From Silene latifolia (lineage: Eukaryota; Streptophyta; Magnoliopsida; Caryophyllales; Caryophyllaceae): a stretch of 64,000 bases of DNA. The stretch spans positions 6,788,658 through 6,852,657 of the forward strand of contig NC_133538.1 of NCBI RefSeq assembly GCF_048544455.1, written 5' to 3'. Shown here in pieces: positions 48,277-58,666 of this stretch (position 1 is its first letter; every line of letters begins with the position of its first letter). Both the position numbers and the translations under genes were made by a program. The notes beneath the pieces are model-generated. The model worked only from the letters and a program-made list of their open reading frames with translations, was not told where the DNA came from and did not search any database.

Positions 48277-50350
48277 AACTTCCCCAAACCAAACTCTTGC
48301 TTTTCCCCAAGCAAGAACTAGACTCGGTCTTAGGACCTAATGGAACGAGTTCAATCTCAGAGCGAAATGCAAACTGAAAAGCCTAAACCAATTTAATGCA
48401 ATAACTAACAATCAATTAGCAATATGAATCATGCAAACGAGTTATGTAGTCGTTAAAAACTGCTGAACCGTCAACTATAGAGGCTTATCAATTCGGACTC
48501 TCACGGGTCGCTCAAATCACTTAATAAATACAGGTGAATATATGTAAAAGATAGAAAGAATTCATTTTGTAGTGACTCTCACCTAACTACGACCTATAAG
48601 AACATGCATGCAGTCTAATATGAAAATGATCTCTACAACCGTACATATGCATTCCAACCAAACAAATGACCATGACACATGCCGAGGTAAATATGAATGT
48701 GTGAGGTAATGGGTAAGAAGAGGCAAAACAATTATGGGAATGTGGAGGTATAGATGATCAAGCTGGTACCTAAACAAAACCATAGAACAACATCCAACTT
48801 CTTGCTCAAAATAAACAATAAAACTGGTGCTAATTAACAAGCACAAATCTCACAATCTCCATAGTAATCAATCAACTCCCCATAAGATACAAATGCAACA
48901 TGGGAGGCAAAAATTGCCATTAAATAAAGACTTTGAATTATGCGAATTGATTTCTTCTTTTATTCTCGGGCCTCGGTCGATCGACCAATGAGACCACTCG
49001 ATCGACCGCCCTCTACAGTACAGCACTCTTTTTTTCTTTCTTTTTCGAATCATTTTTCTTTCTTTTTTTTTTCTTTTTCTTCTTTCTTTCCTTTTCCATC
49101 TCTTCCCAACTTTATTTCAAAATGAGCATTAGCTACCAAAAATGAATTAACAATCCCAAAACGTAAACTACGAGCTTGACAAAGGCAGGCTAAATGTAGG
49201 ATGTAGTTAACGGGACAAAAAGGCTATTTTTGGCAGTGTGGAGCTTATGGGTAAAATGAGAAAAGGGGACCTCTACCACATGTGTCAACAAACCACAAAC
49301 CGAATGCATACAGGTATTAAGTCAAGTCTAAAGTTCAGCAAATAATTTAACGAAAACTCGTAGACTATGCATATATGATTCTACTAATAACATGTCAATT
49401 AGCAAGGCTTAGGCAAAAACAGATGCAAATGCAATGTCATCATTGAAATACTACCATTCTGACTCGACCTAAATGCTAAAATAAACGTGCATTTTTTTGA
49501 ATTTTTTTCAATTTTTCAAATTTTCTTGAATTTCCTGTATATATAGGAAATAAACAACAATGCAAGACAACATGTAAACGTGAATGCAAGCAAATGAAAT
49601 GCAACGCAAAACCCTTCCCCAAACCAAATCACACAATGTCCCCATTGTGCAAAATCATATAATGAAATAAAAGGAAAACGGGAATTTGCGATAAATTAAC
49701 TAAACAAGACATGAAGTAAGAACTCGGAAACTCACAAGACTTTAAGCGCAGCAAAAGGAAACCTCCCCAAACCAGCGTGAGCTAGGAGGTTTCAGTAGCC
49801 AGCAGTGCTACCATAGGTACCTGAAAAGACAAACAATACCACGCATAAATCCGAGAAAGCAATGTGGAAGCGATAATTATGTGCAAAAATTAAAAACGGA
49901 AGAAAACAGAAATATGGCGGAAAATAAAGAGGAAGGAAGACTCCCTCAATTCCGCAAAACGACCAAACACAGCAGGGGAAAGGTCGTGAACAGGTACAAC
50001 AGCGACAATGGTCGATCGACCATAGCCGGCAGTCGATCGGCCGGAATGAACAGGAACAGAAGCTCCTGGAAGTCGCAGCCCAGTCGATCGACCATAGGGG
50101 GCAGTCGATCGACTGAGAAACCCGCTGTAACTTTCTGATTTCTTCGAATTAGCTCGATAACTTGAGATAATATGGTCTATAAACCTGCAAACACACATAA
50201 TAACGCGCCCAAAATTGCGCAAAACCCAAAGTAACAGTAAAAAATGTATAAAATCCTAAGCAACTTATTAAAATGCAAAGTCTCGCGCACACAAAAGCAA
50301 TAAAAAGAATTTAACGAAAGAAATAAAATGTCTGTAAAGTCTTTGATTAA
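48277..50350 (-). other. Element E 3' non-coding internal region
   Basis: It starts with the polypurine tract GGTTTGGGGAAGTT (minus strand, 48277-48290). Motif clusters lie at 48971-49010 and 50011-50122. A CT/T-rich tract is at 49028-49090. No RT, integrase or passenger ORF is visible in any frame. Confidence 0.75.
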
Positions 50351-53300
50351 CTAATAGTTGATCAAGAACGGCCACGGAATGGCCCACTTGGTCGGCTTCT
50401 GGCTACAAGAAGTAGCCTCTACAGTGCTCATCTTCTCAGCTGCACTCTTCTCAACTCCAACATCCGCTAAACTCAACGGATCAACATGTCGGACATCTTC
50501 CCACTCAATGACCTCCTCAAGCTCGTCAGAATCCAAATCGGACTTCGTCACTTTGACCGGCTCATCCTCAGGCTCCTCATCAGTGCCATAGCTAAGGCAT
50601 CCTAGACCACCTCTTTGAACGATTGGCTCCTTCACAGCTGGAGCAACATGTAGCTCTTCCTTCCCCAAACCAGCTCCTGCAATATTCAAAACAGAAGAAT
50701 CTTCCTCCAATTTGCTCCCGATGCAGGGGCGGAGGTGTCACAACAGGAATAGGAACAGAGATAGGCATATCAGGAAGTATAAAATAAGATTTCTTCTCAG
50801 AAACTGTATTACAAGTGATTGGCCACATGGGGTCTTTCTTCTTAGCGGTCTGAGCAAAGACAATGGATTGTTTCCCTACTTTGAAGGTCAAAGTCCCAGA
50901 GCCAACATCAATAACTGCACCAGCAGTGTGCAAAAATGGTCTACCTAGTATGATAGGTATGTGGGCATCTTCGGGCATATCTAGCAAAACGAAGTCAACA
51001 GGGAAGAAAAACTTCCATATTTTCACAGGAATGTTCTCTAAGACTCCTATAGGCTGGACCGCAAAACGATCAGCCATCTGTACGGTCATGTTGGTAACTA
51101 CAAACCTAGTCAATTTCAGCTTTCTAGCAAGACTCAAGGGCATTACACTAATACTGGCTCCTAGGTCACACAAGGTCTTCTCAATAGGAAAGGTGCCAAT
51201 ATTACATGGAACGGAAAAGCTACCTGGGTCTTCTAGCTTATGGGGTGCAGTATGGGTCAAATAAGAACATGACTCCTCAGTTAGTGCGACGGTATGCACA
51301 GTTTCAAGTGACTTCTTCTTAGACAAAAGTTGCTTAATAAATTTCATGTAAGCAGACACTTGATTAACCAATTCAAGGAAAGGAACTTGTACGTTTAAGC
51401 TACGAATAACATTTTCAAATTTATTAAACGATACCTATTCCTTCGTCGGCACCAATCTTTCTGGATAGGGGGCTATAAGAAGCAACTTGGCCCTCTCCTC
51501 TAAATCTCTCATGCCGGCGTCAGTGGATTTAGGCTGGTAGGCTGAAAATCCACGACCTTCTCCTTGTTATAGCTTGACCCCTCTTCAGACCGTCTCAAAA
51601 ATGATCCATTAATCGTCATCGGGTCATATTTTGAAACTGGAACTGACCCATCAGCATTCGGGTCTTGCCTCAATATATTCGGAGTAGTCGTACCCGAAAC
51701 AAGTGGTCCCTCAAGTTGTCTGGCATTGGAGGACGAAAAGACTCACCATCAGCAGCGTTGTCAGTCGATCGACTATGTAGGTCAGTCGATCGACTGACAT
51801 CTACAGGACCAGAAGCTAGTGCATCTCGCGGACTGGTCGATCGACTGGGTATATCAGTCGATCGACCGATATACCTGGTAATCGTCTTTTTCTTTCCACG
51901 GTTCGTTCCAGCTTTCTTCTTACTCGGTTCCGCCTCATCTTTTTCAGTGACATCCTCAACCATAGCGGGTCCATCAAGGGTAGACCCACTCCTCAAAGTA
52001 ATGGCATTAAGGGTCTCCTTTTGGCCCGTTTGCGTCGGTAAATGTCCCGGAGCTCGAGTTAAATTCTTGCTTGCTAATTGAGCAATTTGGCTCTCTAACA
52101 TCTTCATCCCGGCCTCTCTAGCTTGAGACTCTTTCAGCAACAAGTTTTTCAATTCGGAAAATTCGGAGCCTTGAGACTGCTGCTGCTGCTGTGGAACATA
52201 TGGAGGCTTTTGGAACTGTTGTTGCTTATGAGGAGGCACATAATTCTGCTATTGCTGCTGCTGTGGAGGTTGAGTCGGGTTCAAGACATTTTGGCTACTC
52301 CACCTCAAGTTCGGATGGACATTCGGCTCATAATAAGTGTTCGTCTGCCTATAATGTTGAAAGACAGCACAAGACTCAAAGGGATTAGGACAATTATCTG
52401 AAACATGTCCCTCAGCTCCATATCTTTTTTAGACGAAAGGACCGTCTGAAACAGCATTCACGTGATAGATCCCTCCTTTTGAAGCTCCTCCCAACTCATA
52501 CTTATCAAACCTCGACGTGAGAGCCTCTAGTGCAGCTACAGAGGGGGATTCAGCACTCCTCCTTTGATTTCCCCTGGAGTTCCCATACTCAGCTTTATGG
52601 GTGGCCAAATCATCAATAATTTTCCACCCCTTAGTCTCTCCAACATTCTCCTGGAATCTCCCACTAGCTGCAGCATACAGGATAGCTCTCTGATCGTCAT
52701 AGAGCCCATTACAAAACTGATTGCATAGGCTCCATTTCTCAAACCCATGGTGCGGAATGGTTCGCACCAACTTCTTGAAACGGACCCATGCCTCATGAAA
52801 ATTCTCATCAGGACCTTGTTTAAAGCTCGTGATCTGAGCTCTAATGGCATTAGTCTTCGAGGCAGAGAAATACTTCTTGTAGAATGCTAGGGCCAAGGAA
52901 TTCCAGTCAGTGATCCCATTAGCAGCTCGATCCAGGTCTCTGTACCACTCCCTTCCAGCATCACGAAGAGAGAATATAAACATAGTTTCCTTCACCTGGT
53001 CCTGGGTCACACCGGTTGGTGGGGGTATGGAACATCAATAATCTATGATTGTCTCCATGTGCTTGGCTGCATCTTCATTTGCAGCTTCCCCGAATTGGTT
53101 TCTCTCAACCAAGTTAATATAAGAAGGCTTCGGCTCGAATTTTCTGTCCTCCCCGGGTAATGCAAATCCTTTGTAAAGATTCGCAGCTGTCGGCTCCGAA
53201 TGACTGGCTATACTTGCTTCTTCGGCCATGACTGGAAAATCTGGAGAGATGTGACGGTCTCAGCTGAAGAAGTGGAAACAAGAGATGAATGTGGATCCTC

Positions 53301-53447
53301 CTCAAATAGCTCGTTCTCGTAGTAACTAGACAGAGTACTCAGCTCTTCCTCTGTCGGCAATACTCTAGATGATCGTCTCAACTCACGCAAAGTCTTCTCA
53401 ATCTCGGGATTGAATGATAGTAATTCACCACCCTGTGACCTGCGCAT
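50351..53447 (-). pseudogene. Element E gag-protease, decayed
   Basis: Segments run from MRRSQGGELLSFNPEIEKTL (53447) through the gag core (WNSLALAFYKKYF, FHEAWVRFKKLVRTIPHHGF) to the protease with CDLGASISVMPLS and IILGRPFLHTAGAVID. The protease is the Athila/Tat type with D-L-G-A-S. Damage includes frameshifts near 53230, 51400 and 50710. In-frame stops are near 53035 (TGA), 52429 (TAA, in the zinc-knuckle region) and 52242 (TAG, in a Gln run). Codons at 51764-51873 are built from the element's own palindromic motif and give SRSTD-type repeats. Gag would form the particle and protease would process it, and neither is likely active. Confidence 0.88.
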
Positions 53448-53576
53448 AAGAAGAAACTACAAGAAGAATATGAGAGGAGTTTAAGGAACAGATGTCCCTT
53501 AAACTAAAAGAAAGACTAAAAAATAAAAACAACTAAAAATTTTAAACAATGCCTCCCCGACAACGACGCCAAAATT
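53448..53576 (-). promoter_or_regulatory. Element E leader and primer-binding site
   Basis: On the minus strand TTTTGGCGTCGTTGTCGGGG follows the 5' LTR. This fits a tRNA-Asp type primer site with two changes. Confidence 0.75.
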
Positions 53577-55092
53577 TGATGCCCGTCGTTGTGTGCACCA
53601 AAGATAAAATTTATAATACCTATTAAAACTAAGAGAAGCTAGTGGTAACAGGGTCGAATCACAGGGAGGCGATGCAATTATTAGTTGTCTAATTTTAAGT
53701 CCAAGGTAACAAAAGTGGGGGTTTGATTTGATTTGGTCTATAGCTAAGGCAATAAAAGACAATAAACTAAATAAACGGATAAAACAAATATTAAAAGGGG
53801 TGCTAAGATGGTCGGTTCACTGTAGTTTCGGCGGCAGTGTACTAGGTAGGTCTAAAACAAACACGTGAGACGGGAAAATAAGAAGTCCTCTCGGTCCATT
53901 CTTACAGGTAGCATCTTTCGATCTCGCTACAGGTCCCTAATATCACTAATACTAACTTTCGTCTTGAATAGTGACTAAAAAGGCTAAATTAACTCATCTT
54001 TCGATCCCATTAATCTAGTCGTCTTAATTAGGTAGGCTATCTCCCTCCCCTATCTTTCGATCTTTATTGGGTCGGTCAAATCCTAGGCATTCAACTAGTC
54101 GCGTGCACTCGATTCGTCAAACATAGAAATTAAATTAATTAAAACGAAGGTAATCTCACGAGGCCGGTCGATCGACCAGGAAGCCCAGTCGATCGACCAT
54201 GGCACACTCTAGGTCGTCCTATTCTAATGCCGCCTACGCTACATATTCCCTACATCCTAGCACTGTGGGGGTTTAGCTACTCATACTCATGATAAAAACA
54301 GCAATAAACTTAACAATTAAAACATTCGAAATCATGCTTAAATTATCTAAACAAGCGATTAACATATAGTGATAAATTGGTTTCGGGAGATCTAACCTAG
54401 CAATCCTATACTACGAATGGAAGCAACAAATTGAATAATAAAATAGAAGAATACCGTGTAAAGGAATTGTAAAGGGAAGATCAGAACCGAATGCAAAACA
54501 GAAACTTTATTAAAGAATGAACTAAACTTTGAATGTTGAATTGTATCTTCGAACTGAATGATGAAAACTTGATAGAAAACTAGATGATTATTCTGAATGC
54601 TAAAGCTACGTTATATAGGAATACAACGTAGTTCTTATTCCAAAACCTAATGTACAATGGGCTTCTTAATTCTCGATCTTCTTATTCACGTCAGAATTAG
54701 CGGCTTGGTCGATCGACCACGCAAGGCAGTCGATCGACTGCTCTTCGCTGAACAGTAGCTGCTGGAAATCGTGGGTTGGTCGATCGACTTAGGGCAACGG
54801 TCTATCGACTGAAGTAGCTGATACTTGACTTCTAACTTCTCGTGGATTTGTCTTTCGGGCCTCGAAATGCGCACCAAGCTCGTTCCTTGAGTAAATACTT
54901 CATGTCAAATGCAATGCAATGTTCTTGGGGACGGATTTGACTCAATATCTACTTATTTTCGCATAAATCTGCAATATTACATAAAAATACGAAAGTAGAC
55001 GAAATGGGGCAAATAGTAGCATAAACTACACAAATGAGCTCTGAAATGCGTGTGAAATGAGGTGCAAAACATCATATATTGGACACGCATCA
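53577..55092 (-). mobile_element. Element E 5' LTR
   Basis: This is 1,516 bp, TGATGCCCGTCG...CACGCATCA on the plus strand. Motif sites are at 54166-54205 and 54704-54816, and a minus-strand TATATAA is at 54610-54616. Confidence 0.9.
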
Positions 55093-55386
55093 GTAAGCCA
55101 CTCATCCGAGTGCGAGCCAACACTAGGCCGAGTACTAAGACACTCGACCGTGTGGTTCATTCATTCGACGGAGTGGACTACTTTCCAGAATCTGTAAGAT
55201 TTCTAAAAATGGGTCATTCGACCTAGTGAAGGAGGACACTCGACCGAGTGCAACGGCGGCACTCGACCGAGTGGACTCAGCACTCGACCGAGTGTAGTCT
55301 AGCCAGCTCAATTTTCCGTGAATATGTGTACTTATCCATTCTTATCTTCTCCATTCCTTCATCATAGCATGATTTGTTTAATTTAT

Positions 55387-55689
55387 TGTAATACCCGGTC
55401 ATTGTAGGACCCATACTTGAACTTTAGGATGCGTGAGAGGACCATTAGACCCGATAAGAGATCACTCAGGATGGAAGGATAGCGTTACACTTGACCTAGA
55501 CTAGACGAAGTGGAACTGCAGCGGACCGAGTGGGTCCACTCGGTCGAGTAAAGAGTATACTCGACCGACTGAGTCCACTCTACCGAGTAAGGTATTTACT
55601 CGATCGCGTGAGTCCACTCGACCGAGTGGACTTGGCACTTGGTCGAGTGACGCTATTTCAGAACAAGGGATTTAAACTGAAGAGTCTAT
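55387..55689 (+). mobile_element. Relic G: truncated A/B-type LTR
   Basis: It begins TGTAATACCCGG and carries an array of ACTCGACCGAGT-type units (55520-55652). It is cut off soon after the array, where a different repeat begins. Confidence 0.7.
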
Positions 55690-56771
55690 TGATCCAAAAT
55701 ACTCAAGAGGGGGGGTGAATTGAGGATTTAAAACTTTTCTGAGCTTTTTTTATTATGTATATGCAATTGATTATTTAAAGTTTATTGATTAAACTTTAAC
55801 TAATCAACTAGTGAATGTAAAACTAAATAAACAAACAAACCAAAGAACGAGGAGACACACGGTTTTTGAAGTGGTTCAGTTTCACAAGTCGAAACCTACG
55901 TCCACTATTCTCGATTAATAAATTTAGTACCTTTCTACGGATTACAAATTTACTAACCCAAATCGTACAACTAACTCTAGTTGTAACTCAATGAGTACCG
56001 TTAAATACTCGAGTGACGAACTTACGCTAATAAGAAAGCACTAATGATTCTTGCAAAGGTTCACATTAATGAACAAGTAAGAAATCAACTAAGCACTATT
56101 ATCTTATAACGATAACAATAAGAACGAATATACGAGTTTAAAACACATGACCTTTCAAAAGATAACAAGTCGGTTTTTCTGCTTGAAAACACACGGTTTG
56201 CTTTGTAAAATTAAAATCAATTTTTATGCTTAAGGTCTCTCTTTTAGATGGTGTAAAAAGTAAAGTATTTATAGGAAGGAAAGATTAGGGCAACTCGGTT
56301 TACACAAACCCTAATAGCCGAATAAAGGAGATATGTTAACAAATCATATCTTCTATTATTTCTTTCCTAAAAGCCTTAAAAGATAATAAAGAATATTCCA
56401 AAAGATAGAATATAATCTATTCAAATATTATCTTTACTATAAATTCTAAATATGATAAGATTTCCTAAAACAAGAATATCTTTTATCATAAACAAATATA
56501 TTAAGTAAGATATATAAGATATGTAAAGATATTATTATGGAATAAAATCTTTACCAAATATACCATAGGTAACACAAGATGTCACGGCTCATAAGCCTCG
56601 TGACTCGGGCAAACCCTAGCTCAATATATGGGTTAGAATTTAGGTTTTAAGAGAGGTTTTGTTGAAACCCTAATTAGTAGCAAGGTCCAACTCATAAGTT
56701 GGTCCAAAACAACTACTAGTCAAGGTTCAACATAAAACCGAACTCCGCACTAAACCGGGCTTAATTAATGA
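55690..56771. mobile_element. Unclassified repeat, probably LTR-derived
   Basis: It starts near TGATCCAAAATACTCAAGAG followed by a G run and GTGAATTGAGG. It includes GTGGTTCAGTTTCACAAG, a style of sequence seen in plant LTRs. It is AT-rich with no ORF. The ends and class are not certain. Confidence 0.35.
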
Positions 56772-58526
56772 TGTGACCATAATTAGCGCATATTTAGCCC
56801 CCGAATTAGCCTTGTTCCCATGCTTTTTAGTGCATATTTGGGTCATTTATTATCTTTAGTTCTTTGTTTTGCATATTCTTTGAGATTTTGATCCCTTGGT
56901 AGGAAAGGAGTGCAAATCTTGCATTTTCATGGCAAAACGAGACTAAATTGATTGAATTCAATGACCAGGCATCAAGGAGAGACAAGATTAGAAGGCCTTT
57001 GTACATATTATAGTAGATGAGCAATGTTGAGAAAGGATCCTTGAGTCCCCGAGGAAATCCCCAAGGAATTTATGAAGAAAATGGAAGAAAAGAAGAAGAA
57101 ATGTTGCTGAGGCACAATCCGTGCGGTTTCCCCACAATCCGTCCGTCCTCCTCAAGCACAATCCGTGCGTTTTCTCCCTAAGACGCTCGGGTTTGCAGCC
57201 ACCAGAATCCGTCCGGATTCCTCCAAAGACGCCCGTGTTCCACCGCCAGAATCCGCCCGTCCCGACTCCAAAACGCACGGATTCCTGTACAGCGCAATTT
57301 CGTCTTCTCCAAGCTACAAAGAAAGAAGCCCTTCCTTCGAAAAATACCGGCTCCTCCCTGCTCAATCTAAAAAGTGTAATTACTAGTTTAGCCCTTAGTT
57401 AACCCTAATGCATCCCCCTAATTTCCACTATAAATACCCCATTAGTCTAATTAGAAGAGCATGTTCTTCTTATCAATAATTAGAGTAGTTAATATCAATC
57501 AAATCTCTCTTTAGTATTGTAATCAACAATTAATCAAGTTCTAATACAAGTTTTATTTTCTTAATCTATCTTTTGTTCATCCTTTATTTTGGGTAATTGA
57601 AGATTATTTGGGTTATTATTGGGAGATTGACAACCTCTCAATCAAGCATCAAGTACTTCTTTTATCTTTGCTTTATTATTGGAATCATTAGTAGGTATAA
57701 TTCTCTTAATCCCTCTTTAATTATTGTTAATTACTTTCATTTATTCATCATGTTTCCTCTTGTTGGTATGATTGACAACCTTGCTAGCATGATCAACATG
57801 ACAATGAGTGAGTAGTCTCTTAGCTAGGGTTAATGGGTGATTAGGGGAAACCAACATGGGAAATGATTCATGCTTAAATTAATATGCTTTCATGGTTTAT
57901 TTGCTTGCTTGTTTTGATCTCAACTCATGCACATGTTATGTTTGATGAAATGCTAAGCCTATGAATCCTTGCATTTACTACCATCTCCTATCTTTTCAAT
58001 GAGACTTGTAAGACATAAACCAACTTGAGTCTCATTAGACCATGCATGTTGTTGAGTAGGGAAGACTAAGTCGACTTGTAGGTGTTGTACAATCTAATCG
58101 ATTCGGCTCCGGGACCCAAACTTTCCTAGAATTATAAGATATAACCCAACTCAATCCATCACAACAATAATTGCTTGCTTATAATTTGAGAACATGTTTG
58201 TATGATCAATTCCCATGAATCCCCTATGACCCCATGACACCCTAGTGCTTTTTATCAATTGTTTACAACCTTTTTAATTCATCTTGCTTGTTTATTTCCA
58301 TTGCTATTTAGTTTAGTGACCTTCTACATCAACCCAAATTGTGACACCCCTAAGACACCACTAGTTTCAATAAAAATCTCATCTCAATTCCCGTCCCTTG
58401 GGATCCGACCTTTACTTGCCTCTTTACTAATTGTAGAGTTGTTTGTGAAGCTATAGATAGTGTTTTGATTCGGACGTGACCCAACGACCACACCTATTTA
58501 ATTGTGAACACGAAACGGACCGATCA
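56772..58526 (+). mobile_element. Element F 5' LTR (Athila-type)
   Basis: It runs TGTGACCATAATTAGCGC...GACCGATCA, about 1,755 bp, directly followed by an Asp-type primer site. It contains a motif array (57111-57290) and a TATA box, TATAAATA, at 57429-57436. The 3' LTR is outside the window. Confidence 0.8.
57111..57290. repeat. ATCCG/CGGAT and AGACG/CGTCT motif array in F LTR
   Basis: About nine units such as CACAATCCGTGCGG, AATCCGTCCGGATT (a palindrome around TC) and AGACGCCCGT lie 140-320 bp upstream of the TATA box at 57429. Confidence 0.8.
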
Positions 58527-58529
58527 AAA

Positions 58530-58549
58530 ATGTCGCCGTTGCCGGGGAC
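58530..58549 (+). promoter_or_regulatory. Element F primer-binding site (tRNA-Asp type)
   Basis: ATGTCGCCGTTGCCGGGGAC matches the TGGCGCCGTTGCCGGGGA site of Athila elements with one central change. Confidence 0.85.
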
Positions 58550-58666
58550 GGTGTTTACTTGATTTAGATTTTCTTTTATTGTTATTAGTTGTGTCTTTCT
58601 TCACCTTGGGGAAGTAAAACTCCTCAAGGTTTGTTCTAATTATTTTCGAGTTGTTTGATATTTTGC

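Larger units (their letters stand above)
46743..55092 (-). mobile_element. Element E: Athila-type element with gag-protease only, reversed
   Basis: This is 8,350 bp. LTRs at 53577-55092 (5') and 46743-48276 (3') are flanked by GTAAG (46738-46742 and 55093-55097). The primer site is TTTTGGCGTCGTTGTCGGGG on the minus strand (53555-53575), close to the Asp-type PBS of Athila elements. The 5.3-kb internal region encodes only decayed gag and protease. RT, RNase H and integrase are absent, so E is non-autonomous. Its own palindromic motif is GGTCGATCGACC/AGTCGATCGACT. Confidence 0.9.
46150..55386 (+). mobile_element. Relic D of an A/C-type element, split by E
   Basis: The left part (46150-46742) matches the A and C leaders (TGTCAAATAAAATGAA, then the GAGTAGGCGCCCTTATCTCA block). 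The right part (55098-55386) holds a motif array with ACTCGACCGAGT units (55098-55305). It has no LTR pair and no gene. Confidence 0.65.

Noticed and set aside
57121..57402. Pro/Ser-rich frames in the F LTR
   Set aside because: They are produced by the ATCCG/AGACG motif array.
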